DNA of 64,000 nt from an uncultured Pseudoflavonifractor sp. (GTDB lineage Bacteria; Bacillota; Clostridia; Oscillospirales; Oscillospiraceae), in the NCBI GenBank assembly GCA_947425785.1, contig CANEAY010000011.1, forward strand, positions 1 through 64,000, written 5' to 3'. Below the pieces are notes generated by a model. It was not told the origin of the DNA. It was given only the letters and a program-made list of their open reading frames with translations, and searched no databases. The position numbers were made by a program, and so were the translations under genes. Shown in pieces: positions 27,742-36,972 of this stretch (its first letter is position 1; every line of letters starts with the position of its first letter).

Positions 27742-30275
27742 GAAAAAACAGTACCCGAGTTCTGGCCCTTGGTCTTGCGCTGACTGTGGCCGCAGGTTCC
27801 CTTGTTCCCGCCGCCAAGGCCATGACCATCCCCGCCAGCTATGACGAGACCTATTACGCCACCCTGGACTATTACGGCGGCGTGCGGGAGGCCAGTGTGG
27901 TGAAGAGCTACCGCCTGAACGGGGCCGAGTCTGTCACCGATTACGGCGAATACGACCAGGTGGTAAACCTCACCGACGGCGCCGCCCCCGTTGTGGACGG
28001 CGGAAAGCTCACCTTCACCATGGGGGAGGACGCCCCGGAGAAGTTCTATTTTGAGGGCAAGACCCAAAAGCCCTTTGAGGACTTGCCCTGGGCCATCGCC
28101 GTGTCCTATAAGCTCAACGGCCTTCCCGTCCCGGCGGAGGAGCTGGCGGGAAAGACGGGCCTTGTGGAAATTTGTCTGGACATTACCCCCAAGCCCTCCG
28201 CCCCGGCCTATGGCCGGGACAACCTGGTGCTCACCGTGGCCGCCGCCTTCAATGACGACGACATCGTCTCCCTGGAGGCACCCGGCGCCGAGGTGCAGCT
28301 GGTGGGCAACCTGCGCACCGTGCTCTTTGCCGCCCTGCCCGGGGAGGAGGATCACTTTGTCATCCGGGTGGGCAGCGAGGACTTCTCCTTTACCGGCCTT
28401 ATCCTCCTGGCGGTGCCCGCCACCCTTCAGCAGATGGAGAAGGTGGCCGACCTGAAGGAGGCCAAGGAGAAGGGGGAGGACTCCCTGGACGCCATCGGCG
28501 ACAGCCTGGACGTGATCCTGGACACCCTGGAGGGCATGAGCGGCAGCCTGCACGCCACCGCCAACGGCCTGGATCAGCTTGGAAGCGCCCGCAGCACCGT
28601 CTCCCAGGGCAAGGGGGAGGTCTACAGCCAGACCGACCTGGCCCTGGAGGGCCTGAACGGCCTGGTGGGCACTCTGGGGACTATGGACAGGTACAGCGGG
28701 GTGGCCTCCCAGGCCATCACCGACCTGAACGGGAACCTCAACAAGCTCAACCAAACCACCCAGGGCCTGGCCCCGGAACTGGAGAATGCCCGGAAGACCA
28801 TTACCGCCATCCAGGCCGACACCAAGGCTCTCTCGGAGCTGCTCACCGATGTGGAGGGCTACAACAGGCGGGCCACCAATATTGCCAATAGCCTTTCCAA
28901 TGGGATGGACGACCTGGACGGAGAGCTGGAGGGGATGCGCTTTGCCCTGGATATGCTGGAGGTGGCCCTGAAGAACACCAAGGGCCTGTCCACCATCAAG
29001 ACCTCTGATATGCTGGGGCTGCTCTCCCCGGAGGAGGCGGCCCAGATGAAGCAGGTGCTGGAGCTGCGCAGCGCCTACGAGAGCTATCTGGCGGAGAACG
29101 GCCTGGGCGAGAGCGACCTCTCCTTTGAGGACTTCATTGTCCTTGCCGCCTTTCAGCAGGGCTATGAAAAACAGGTGGAGCAGACTGCTAAGGAGAAGGT
29201 GGCGGAGGCCTATACGGCCTACGCCCAGCAGGTCACCCTGGCGGGGGGCACCCCCATGAGCCCGGAGGACTTTGCCGCCGGGGAGATGGGCCAGGCCGTG
29301 GTGAAGGCGGTGAAGGAACAGGCACAGGCGAATTTCCAGGCGGCCTACACCGCTTTCCTCACCGGCGGGAGCGCTGAACTCTCCGCCGCCAAAGCCCAGG
29401 CCAAGGCGGCCGGCGACGCCTATGCCCAGTTTGCCGCCAACCTGCCCATGGTGGACACCGTCAACGGCAAGATAAAAGAGATCAACAATATGATCGTGGG
29501 CCTCACCGACCCCACTGCCCGGCTGGTGGGGGAGCTGTCCGACATCTGCGAGCTGGTGGGGGACACCGGCACGGCGGATGACCTGACCTCCCTGGCCAAG
29601 CTGTGCCGGGACTTGCTCAAGACCCTGAAGGAGCACGAGGGGGAGGGGGTGGAGCTGCTGGCCCATGCGGACGAGGTGGGGGATTTGCTCTCCCGCATCA
29701 CAGTTACCGCCGACACGGCCCTGGCCGACCTGGACAGCCTTATCGCCACCCTCAACACTTATGAGCCGGAGCTGCAGTCCGCCGTCACCGATATCCAGAC
29801 CCTCTCCACCGCCGCCCAGGCCGCTCTGGGGGGAACGGCTGCCGCTATCGGCTCCGCCGAGGGCCTGCTGAAGAGCGCGGGGCCCCAGCTGGACGCGGGC
29901 ACCGCCAACACCTTGAGCGGCCTCTCCGCCGCCCTGCGCAAGGCCACCACGGGCCTGGAGCAGACCGGCGTCATCCGGGACGCCAAGACCACCATCTCCG
30001 GCCTTATCGACGACGAGTGGGACGCCCACTCCGGTCAGGTGGACGGCATCCTGAATATGGATGCCAACGCCACCCCTGTGTCCATGACCGATCAGCGCAA
30101 CGCTGCCCCCCGGAGCGTGCAGTACATCATGCGAACCCAGGAGATCAAGGTGGAGGAGCCGGAGGAGGAGCAGCTGGAGGAGCAGGCAGCGGAAAAGACT
30201 ACCTTTTGGCAGCGGGTGGTCAACATGTTCAAGGGGATCTGGACGGATCTTAAAAAGCTGCTGCATATCGGGTAA
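27738..30275 (+). CDS. Exported helical protein, YhgE/Pip-like
   Basis: Signal peptide MRKNSTRVLALGLALTVAAGSLVPAAKA; long heptad-like helical body; ATGA overlap with the RND gene. Confidence 0.6.
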   Translation: MRKNSTRVLALGLALTVAAGSLVPAAKAMTIPASYDETYYATLDYYGGVREASVVKSYRLNGAESVTDYGEYDQVVNLTDGAAPVVDGGKLTFTMGEDAPEKFYFEGKTQKPFEDLPWAIAVSYKLNGLPVPAEELAGKTGLVEICLDITPKPSAPAYGRDNLVLTVAAAFNDDDIVSLEAPGAEVQLVGNLRTVLFAALPGEEDHFVIRVGSEDFSFTGLILLAVPATLQQMEKVADLKEAKEKGEDSLDAIGDSLDVILDTLEGMSGSLHATANGLDQLGSARSTVSQGKGEVYSQTDLALEGLNGLVGTLGTMDRYSGVASQAITDLNGNLNKLNQTTQGLAPELENARKTITAIQADTKALSELLTDVEGYNRRATNIANSLSNGMDDLDGELEGMRFALDMLEVALKNTKGLSTIKTSDMLGLLSPEEAAQMKQVLELRSAYESYLAENGLGESDLSFEDFIVLAAFQQGYEKQVEQTAKEKVAEAYTAYAQQVTLAGGTPMSPEDFAAGEMGQAVVKAVKEQAQANFQAAYTAFLTGGSAELSAAKAQAKAAGDAYAQFAANLPMVDTVNGKIKEINNMIVGLTDPTARLVGELSDICELVGDTGTADDLTSLAKLCRDLLKTLKEHEGEGVELLAHADEVGDLLSRITVTADTALADLDSLIATLNTYEPELQSAVTDIQTLSTAAQAALGGTAAAIGSAEGLLKSAGPQLDAGTANTLSGLSAALRKATTGLEQTGVIRDAKTTISGLIDDEWDAHSGQVDGILNMDANATPVSMTDQRNAAPRSVQYIMRTQEIKVEEPEEEQLEEQAAEKTTFWQRVVNMFKGIWTDLKKLLHIG

Positions 30276-30286
30276 AAGGGAGCGTA

Positions 30287-30325
30287 AAAAGGGCCCATGC
30301 CGAGACTTCGGCATGGGCCTTATTG
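30287..30325 (+). terminator. Rho-independent terminator
   Basis: AAGGGCCCATGCCGA-GACT-TCGGCATGGGCCTT. Confidence 0.85.
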
Positions 30326-30339
30326 TATGTTTTTTGTTT

Positions 30340-31290
30340 TCAGCGGGTCCGCTCGCCCCGCTCACAGCGGTTGCCCCAGGCGTCGATGAGCTCGTCGCCC
30401 CGGTAGACGCAGATGATCTCGCAGTGGTTGGAGCACTTGCCGCAGCTGGCTTCCCGGGTGTGGAACTCCATATTTTCCACGGCGAAGTCGAACTCCTGCC
30501 GCTTGCTGCCCTTCTTGGCCAGGATGGCCACGCCCAGGGCGCCCATCAGGTGGCCGTTGGGGTCTACAATGACCTTGCAGCCCAGGGCTCGCTCAAAGGC
30601 CGCCACCACGCCCTTATTCTTGCTCACGCCCCCCTGGAACACCACCGGGGAGACGATCTTTTTGCCCTTGCCCACGTTGTTGAGGTAGTTGGAGGCCACG
30701 GCGTTGCACACCCCGGCGATGATGTCCTCCCGGGGGTGGCCCATCTGGATCTTGTGCACCAGGTCAGACTCGGCGAAGACGGTGCACCGGGCGGCGATCT
30801 GGGTGGGATGGGTGGAGCGCAGGGCGTAGTCGCCGATCTCCTCCACCTCGATGCCCAGCCGCTTGGCCTGGCTGGACAGGAAGGCCCCGGTGCCGGCGGC
30901 ACAGAGGGTGTTCATGGCGTAATCCACCGCCACGCCGTTTTCCACCAGGATGATCTTGGAGTCCTGGCCGCCGATCTCCAGGATGGTGCGCACGTCGGGG
31001 TAGAAGGTGGTGGTGCCCACGGCGTGGGCGGTGATCTCGTTTTTTACCATGGTGGCACCCAGGATGGTGCCCACCAGCTTCCGGGCGGAGCCGGTGGTGC
31101 CGGTGGCCACCACCTTGTACCGCTCCCGGTCAAACTGCGCCTCCAGCAGGCCCACCAGCTCCTTCACCGCGCCGATGGGATCGCCCTGGGTCCAGATATA
31201 CTGGCTGGCCAGGATATTGTTTTCCTTGTCGATGATGACGCCCTTGGTGGAGATGGAGCCTACGTCGACGCCTAAATATGCGTGTTCCAC
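30340..31290 (-). CDS. 2-hydroxyacyl-CoA dehydratase activase (BadF/BcrA/HgdC family) with Cys-rich C-terminus
   Basis: YLGVDVGSISTKGVIIDKENNILAS; CAAGTGAFLSSQAKRLGI; TVFAESDLVHKIQMG; VFQGGVSKN; GTG start. Confidence 0.9.
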   Translation of the reverse strand: MEHAYLGVDVGSISTKGVIIDKENNILASQYIWTQGDPIGAVKELVGLLEAQFDRERYKVVATGTTGSARKLVGTILGATMVKNEITAHAVGTTTFYPDVRTILEIGGQDSKIILVENGVAVDYAMNTLCAAGTGAFLSSQAKRLGIEVEEIGDYALRSTHPTQIAARCTVFAESDLVHKIQMGHPREDIIAGVCNAVASNYLNNVGKGKKIVSPVVFQGGVSKNKGVVAAFERALGCKVIVDPNGHLMGALGVAILAKKGSKRQEFDFAVENMEFHTREASCGKCSNHCEIICVYRGDELIDAWGNRCERGERTR

Positions 31291-31291
31291 G

Positions 31292-32371
31292 TTAAAATAC
31301 CTTCTTTCTCATGGCGATCATGTCGTAAAAGGCCTCCAGCCGGGTCTGGAGCCCCACGTCGCTGGTCTGTACGTCATAGGTCAGGTAGAGCACGGGGATC
31401 TTGTAGTCGGCGCTGATGTTCTGCAGTACCGGCATTACGTCGATCTCCGGGGTGCATCCGGCGGACTTGATGTGGATGAGGCCGTCAAAACCCCGCTCGG
31501 CGCACTGCCTGGCGTACCAGATGTTGGCGGTGGCGGTGGGGCCCATGTCGTACTGGCACAGATCCTGTATCTTGATGCGCAGGTTCTTCTGGCCGTTACC
31601 ATAGTGAAGAAACTGGTTGGTCATGGTCATCCAGCGGTGGACTTCTACGCGCATATCCGCCAGCTTCTGCTCCAGCTCCAGGTTGGAGAAGGCGTCCATG
31701 GCGGTGTAGAACTCTCCCACCACGCCCACACGAAGGGGCTGGGCGGGCTTATCCAGGGGGATGGACTGGAGCCGTCCCTTGGCGGCGCGGTAGCCGGTCT
31801 CCACATCGCTGCGGCAGTGGGCGGTGTACATGGCGGTCAGGAAATCCTGGTAGGCCCGCTTGTACTCCGTTCCGGTGGGGTCAAAGCCGCAGCCCTTATA
31901 GTATTCGCCGGTGATCTCGTCCAGGTACTCCACCATCCGCAGGCCCTCCATGAACTGGGCAAGGCACCGGGCGGGGTTCACCTTGGGGTTGATGCGGCGG
32001 ATGATCTTGATGTACTCCTTCTTCTTGTCCATGTCATAGTCGGACAGGTTGATGAAGTCGAACTGGTAGCCCAAGTCCCGCAAAATTTGCTCCAGAAGTT
32101 CCCCGTAATAGCCCAGGCGGCACAGGCCATGGGTCATGATGAGGGTGTCCGCCCCGGCCTCCAGAGCTTCGATCATGCTGCCCAGTACCGTTTTGAAGGG
32201 GGTGCAGACGTAGTCGGGGCTATACTTGGTACCCAGCTCCATGGTGTGCTTGGTGAGGGCGGGGGGCATGACGTACTTCACGTCCAGGGCCTGCTCCATG
32301 ATATACTTGAGGGCGCAGCCGTACTCGGCGTACCGGGGGAAGGAGATACTCCTTCTCTTTGCCTCTGCCAT
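31292..32371 (-). CDS. 2-hydroxyacyl-CoA dehydratase family protein
   Basis: MAEAKRRSISFPRYAEYGCALKYIMEQ...TYDVQTSDVGLQTRLEAFYDMI; ATG 32371 overlaps the upstream stop; the track ORF to 32614 is over-extended. Confidence 0.8.
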   Translation of the reverse strand: MAEAKRRSISFPRYAEYGCALKYIMEQALDVKYVMPPALTKHTMELGTKYSPDYVCTPFKTVLGSMIEALEAGADTLIMTHGLCRLGYYGELLEQILRDLGYQFDFINLSDYDMDKKKEYIKIIRRINPKVNPARCLAQFMEGLRMVEYLDEITGEYYKGCGFDPTGTEYKRAYQDFLTAMYTAHCRSDVETGYRAAKGRLQSIPLDKPAQPLRVGVVGEFYTAMDAFSNLELEQKLADMRVEVHRWMTMTNQFLHYGNGQKNLRIKIQDLCQYDMGPTATANIWYARQCAERGFDGLIHIKSAGCTPEIDVMPVLQNISADYKIPVLYLTYDVQTSDVGLQTRLEAFYDMIAMRKKVF

Positions 32372-33300
32372 TACAGCATCCCCTCCTTCAAACGAATGAT
32401 ATCGATAAAGCTCTCCAGACGGGTCTCCACGCCGGCGGTGCCGGTCTGGCTGTCCAGCACCAGGTTCAGGATGGGCACGCCCCTGACCCGGCGGGTGATG
32501 AGCTCGTTGACCATGGCGTCGGGGCCGCAGGGGAAGGCACCGATGAGGATGATGCCGTCCACCTGGCCCTTGCGCAGGTCGATGCCGCCCAATATCTCCC
32601 GGCTGATCTCCCACTTGCAGGTGGGGGAGAGCTCCCGGCTGCGCTTGAGGGCGTGTTCCCGCTCCACCAGGTCGGCACGGAGGGGGGTCACCCCCGCGGC
32701 CTTCAGGTAATCGGTGACCACCTTGCCGATGTAGGGATCCTCTACCACATAGCTGTGGCCCGCCAGGAGGATCTTCAGCCCCTCCCGCCTGGACAGCTCT
32801 TCCTGCTTCTGTACCCGGGCCTTGTGCTGGGCCTGATCTGCCTTTTTGGCCAGCTTGTAGGCCCGCTTCGCCGCCTTGGGGCCAAAGCCCAGCTGGCGGC
32901 CCAGGGAGAGGAAGGCGTCTTCCTCGTCCTCTCCGGCCAGCACGTCAATATTGCAGGTGAGGAACTTCTGCTGCGTGTCCCGGAAGACGTTTTTTGTCAG
33001 GTCGGGCATGGCCTCGAACCGGGTGCACATATTCCGGTGATGGCCAAAGTTACTGACCCGGGGGAGAAGGATGTAGTCGCACTGTCCCAACAGGGCGTGG
33101 ACGTGGCCCAGGTAGATCTTCAGGGAGAGGCAGGCCTCGTCGATGGCCAGGGCGGAGCCCTGCTCCAGAATGTCCCGGTCGGTGGGGCCGCTGACCACCG
33201 TTTTTACCCCCAGCTCCTGGAAGAAAACGCCCCAGAGGATGCGGTAACGGTAGTACAGCATGGCCCGTGGAAGGCCCACTGTAATGTTGTTCGTTTCCAT
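32371..33300 (-). CDS. Acyl-CoA dehydratase activase-related (DUF2229-like) protein
   Basis: ITVGLPRAMLYYRYRILWGVFFQELGVKTVVSGPTDRDILEQG...DEACLSLKIYLGHVHAL. Confidence 0.8.
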   Translation of the reverse strand: METNNITVGLPRAMLYYRYRILWGVFFQELGVKTVVSGPTDRDILEQGSALAIDEACLSLKIYLGHVHALLGQCDYILLPRVSNFGHHRNMCTRFEAMPDLTKNVFRDTQQKFLTCNIDVLAGEDEEDAFLSLGRQLGFGPKAAKRAYKLAKKADQAQHKARVQKQEELSRREGLKILLAGHSYVVEDPYIGKVVTDYLKAAGVTPLRADLVEREHALKRSRELSPTCKWEISREILGGIDLRKGQVDGIILIGAFPCGPDAMVNELITRRVRGVPILNLVLDSQTGTAGVETRLESFIDIIRLKEGML

Positions 33301-33399
33301 GGTTCGACCTCTTATCCATTAAAATGACCGGCCCTGGCCTCCGCAAGAAGACCAGGGCCGGGTGGCATTATAGCATAGTATGGGGAAAAAATCCAGACT

Positions 33400-34731
33400 T
33401 TAGAAGGCGACTTTCAGGAAAAGGGCCACACAGCACAGGATGATGGCGCAGGGGACATAGAGATAGCGGCCCAGGTTGTACCACAGGGCGCCCGGGGCCT
33501 TTTTTGACCCCTTGCCCACCTCGTCCAGCAGGGCCTTTTTGGGGATGATCCAGAACCAGGTCACCGCCCCCAGGGTGGCGCCGATGGGGATGATATAGAT
33601 GGAGACGATGTCCATCCAGGGGCCCCACTTGAAAATGGGCTCCATGTTGAGGCCGAACCCTAAGCAGATGACGCACAGAAGGCCCAGTACCACCTTACGG
33701 CCCAGCTTGGGGAAGCGGTGGAGGAGGGACTCGCCCACCGCCTCAAACATATTCTGCAGGGAGCTGACCCCGGCGAAGATCATGGCCACATAGAGGATGA
33801 CGGCAAAGAGCCGGCCCAGGGGGATGTCCTGCAAAATGCGGGGGAGAGTGACGAAGAGGAGGGAGGGCCCGGCCCCCACGTCCAGCCCGTAGGCAAAGCA
33901 GGCGGGGATAATGACCAGGGCCGCCACCAGGGCGGCGATGGTGTCGAAGAGGGCGGTGCGCTTAGCCAGGGCCACCACGTCCTCGGCGCTGTCCAGGTAG
34001 GCACCGTAGACGATCATGCCGCTGCCGGTGATGGACAGGGAGAAGAAGGCCTGGCCCATGGCCCAGATCCACACCATGGGATCCAAAAGCTCCTCCCAAC
34101 GGGGGGAGAACATATAGCGGTAACCCTCCGCGGCGCCGGGCAGGAAGGCCACCCGCACTGCCAGCACCATGAAGATGAGGAAAAAGAGAGGCATCATCAC
34201 CTTGTTGCTCTTCTCGATGCTCTTGGCTCCCAGTAGCAGGGTCAGCAGGGTACCTGCCACTACGATGACGTGGAAGGGGATCACCGAGTAGTCCGTACCG
34301 GAAAAGCCCTCGAACCAGGCGGCGGTATCCACTGTCATCAGGGAGCCGTCTACCGCTCCGGCAAAGGCTTTGAGGACATAGGAGACGATGACGGCATAGC
34401 CGATGGCGATGCACATGGAGCCTGCCAGAGGAAGCCAGCCCAGAAGGCCGCCTGCCTTGCCCAGGGAGGGTTTGCGCTCCTTCCAGGCCATCTCGTAAGT
34501 TCCCAGGGTGCCTGTCCTGGCCCGGCGGCCCATGGCGTACTCGGCGGAGAGGCCTACGAAGCCGAAGAGCAGGACAAAGAAGAGGTAGGCGATGAGGAAG
34601 GCACTGCCGCCGTAACTGCCCATTTTGGCGGGAAAGCCCCATACGTTGGCCATTCCCACGGCGGAGCCGACAGCGGAGAGCACAAAGCCCCAGCTACTGG
34701 TGAACTGCCTGTGCTTGCGTTCGTGTTCCAT
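33400..34731 (-). CDS. Sodium-dependent (NSS/SNF family) amino acid transporter
   Basis: WGFVLSAVGSAVGMANVWGFPAKMGSYGGSAFLIAYLFF. Confidence 0.94.
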   Translation of the reverse strand: MEHERKHRQFTSSWGFVLSAVGSAVGMANVWGFPAKMGSYGGSAFLIAYLFFVLLFGFVGLSAEYAMGRRARTGTLGTYEMAWKERKPSLGKAGGLLGWLPLAGSMCIAIGYAVIVSYVLKAFAGAVDGSLMTVDTAAWFEGFSGTDYSVIPFHVIVVAGTLLTLLLGAKSIEKSNKVMMPLFFLIFMVLAVRVAFLPGAAEGYRYMFSPRWEELLDPMVWIWAMGQAFFSLSITGSGMIVYGAYLDSAEDVVALAKRTALFDTIAALVAALVIIPACFAYGLDVGAGPSLLFVTLPRILQDIPLGRLFAVILYVAMIFAGVSSLQNMFEAVGESLLHRFPKLGRKVVLGLLCVICLGFGLNMEPIFKWGPWMDIVSIYIIPIGATLGAVTWFWIIPKKALLDEVGKGSKKAPGALWYNLGRYLYVPCAIILCCVALFLKVAF

Positions 34732-34858
34732 GATATTCTCCCTTCTGGAAAGTTTCGATAGAAACATTTTAGCACATAAAAGTGGAAAAGTGAAGAGGGA
34801 AAAATAGAAACGGTTCGAACGTTTTTATTGAGAAGCGGGACGCATTCACTTAAAAACA

Positions 34859-34887
34859 TTGAAATGAAAAGGTTTCTATGGTATAAT
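34859..34887 (+). promoter_or_regulatory. Candidate promoter of the TetR gene
   Basis: TTGAAA 34859-34864, N17, TATAAT 34882-34887. Confidence 0.6.
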
Positions 34888-34953
34888 GGCTCAACAAAAT
34901 ATGAAGATCTATTTGCGGTTGGCGAAGTAAATATAAAAACAGGAGCACATAAT

Positions 34954-35562
34954 ATGGATGAAATTTCCTTTGATATGTTGATAAATCCGCCAAAGACAAA
35001 ACGCGGACGGGAGACCTTTGAGCGTATCTGTACCGCGGCGGAAGAGCTGTTTGGAGAAAACGGATATTACGAGACTTCCATTACGGATATTACCAACCGT
35101 GCCAATGTGGGGGCAGGGACTTTTTATATCTATTTTGAAAGTAAGATCAAGCTCTATGAGTATCTTTTGCGTCAATATGGTCACCTGATCCGAAAGCATA
35201 TCAGCATTGCTATCAAAGCCTGTACCTCCCGCCGCCAGGCCGAGCGGGAGGGTTTGCGGGCGTGGCTTGAATTTGTGGTGGATCACAAATATGTGTTCAG
35301 CATCACCTGGGAGTCCATGTTTATTGACAGGCGCCTCTTTGACGAGTACTATACCAGATTCTCCCAATCCTATGTCCGCCAGCTGGAGGAGGCCCAGTTA
35401 AAAGGCGAGGTGCGCTCCATAGACCCCGAGATCATGAGCTTTGCCTTGATGGGGATCTCCAATTTCATTGCCCTTCACTGGGTCGTATTCAAAGAGGAGA
35501 AAAATTTTGACTATGTCATAGATCAGATCATGGTATTTATTGAAGGAATGTTTGAAAAGTAA
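34954..35562 (+). CDS. TetR/AcrR family transcriptional regulator
   Basis: RGRETFERICTAAEELFGENGYYETSITDITNRANVGAGTFYIYFESKIKLYEYLL; ATG 34954 after AGGAGC. Confidence 0.93.
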   Translation: MDEISFDMLINPPKTKRGRETFERICTAAEELFGENGYYETSITDITNRANVGAGTFYIYFESKIKLYEYLLRQYGHLIRKHISIAIKACTSRRQAEREGLRAWLEFVVDHKYVFSITWESMFIDRRLFDEYYTRFSQSYVRQLEEAQLKGEVRSIDPEIMSFALMGISNFIALHWVVFKEEKNFDYVIDQIMVFIEGMFEK

Positions 35563-35616
35563 ATATAGAGAGTCCCTCGGCAGTATTTTGCTGTTGAGGG
35601 CTTTTTATTTTGAATG

Positions 35617-35658
35617 TAAAAAGGGCGGCCCAACTTTAGTTGGGCCGCCCTTTTTGGA
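35617..35658. terminator. Bidirectional terminator
   Basis: AAAAAGGGCGGCCCAACT-TT-AGTTGGGCCGCCCTTTTT. Confidence 0.92.
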
Positions 35659-35662
35659 GCGC

Positions 35663-36280
35663 TTACTCTTTGTTCAGCTTGCTGACGGTGTGTACCACGC
35701 GTTCCGCTATTCCGTGCATGATCCCGATGCCTTCAGCATCCTCTTCAGGATTGATGGCGCCGCCCTTTCCGGCAACGCCCATGTTCCAATATGTATTGCC
35801 CACGATGATACAGTCATTGCACGCTGCCCAGGTCAGCAGCTCCGCAAAGGCCAGCACCTGCCCGGTGCGCCGGGCGACGGTGATGGGGGCGACCACTTTG
35901 CCGGAAAACACGCTGCCGGCCCATTGATAGTTCTCGCCCTTTGCTTTCATAGCATTTGCGGCCCAGCGGCCGGAGAAACCGGCCCGGTCAAGCAGGGCCT
36001 TCATTTCGGCGGTCATAGACGCGTGGTAGACAGGGGTTCCCAGGAGGATGGCATCGGCCTGCATGATGGCCTCAAAAATGGGCTGAAAATCGTCCTCAAC
36101 AACGCAATGTTTTGCCTCCACGCAGCCGTAACAGCCGCGGCATCCCCGCAGAGCTTTGTCGCCCAGCCAGATCTTGGAGGTCTCCGCCCCCAATTCGGCG
36201 GCCCGGGCAAGGGCCATGTCAAGAAATGCACCGGTATTTCCGTTCTCCCGAGGGCTGCCATTGATCCCAAGAATTTTCAT
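35663..36280 (-). CDS. Flavodoxin family protein / NADPH-dependent FMN reductase
   Basis: MKILGINGSPRENGNTGAFL...CRGCYGCVEAKHCVVEDDF...ILLGTPVYHASMTAEMKALLDRAG. Confidence 0.9.
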   Translation of the reverse strand: MKILGINGSPRENGNTGAFLDMALARAAELGAETSKIWLGDKALRGCRGCYGCVEAKHCVVEDDFQPIFEAIMQADAILLGTPVYHASMTAEMKALLDRAGFSGRWAANAMKAKGENYQWAGSVFSGKVVAPITVARRTGQVLAFAELLTWAACNDCIIVGNTYWNMGVAGKGGAINPEEDAEGIGIMHGIAERVVHTVSKLNKE

Positions 36281-36315
36281 AAAGATCTCCTTTCTGGGCT
36301 ATGATTTCAAGGAAA

Positions 36316-36464
36316 AACATGAAGAATAATTCATGTTATGACTTATTATAGAACGCCGGTTTATACATTGTCAACAGTTTTTGCGTAAAAACACCAAAGA
36401 AAATAGTTGACATTTTCCATGAGCTGCTATATAATGCCATTGAACATGAAAAATGGTTCATATT
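36316..36464. promoter_or_regulatory. Divergent promoter region with two copies of an ATGAA-N6-TTCAT operator
   Basis: AACATGAA-N6-TTCATGTT (36316-36337) and AACATGAA-N6-TTCATATT (36443-36464); plus promoter TTGACA 36407 / N17 / TATAAT 36430; minus promoter TTGACA (36374-36369) / N18 / TATAAT (36350-36345). Confidence 0.75.
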
Positions 36465-36527
36465 TCATATATGCGCCGCGCGCGAGGCGCAAATGTGGCA
36501 CTTAGATGAAAAAGGGAGGTAAAGTGT

Positions 36528-36971
36528 ATGAACGTTTCCAAAAGCAAAGACCTGATCGCTGTCCTGATCGCGGCCCTTTGGATTGCCTGCATTGTCATCG
36601 GCACGGTCGGAAGCCATGTGGTTGCCATGGTTTTGGGTGTAGGCCTGATGTTCCTGCACCTGATTCTGGGTGTGGCGAAAAACGGCGTGGTATCCAAAAA
36701 GTTCCTGATCTATCCTATCCTGATCTGGGCTGTTTTGTGGATCGTCAGCTTTGTTCTTTCGGGTTATTATGCTGACCTGTTTGCCAATACCGCCCCCACT
36801 TTCACGATCCTGGGCTTCCATCCCTCTTTCGCCCCGACTATTTTCCTCTACTGGATCGGTGGCCAGCTCACCTTGAATTTGGGCCACTACCTGCTGCAGG
36901 ACGAGTGGCTTTCCGAGAAGGACTGGGAAGATTTCTGTGCCGAAGTCAGAACACTGGAGGAGGTCAAGTAA
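36528..36971 (+). CDS. Small multi-TM protein, putative accessory subunit of the downstream symporter
   Basis: 147 aa with several TM segments; stop 2 nt before the symporter start. Confidence 0.6.
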   Translation: MNVSKSKDLIAVLIAALWIACIVIGTVGSHVVAMVLGVGLMFLHLILGVAKNGVVSKKFLIYPILIWAVLWIVSFVLSGYYADLFANTAPTFTILGFHPSFAPTIFLYWIGGQLTLNLGHYLLQDEWLSEKDWEDFCAEVRTLEEVK

Positions 36972-36972
36972 T

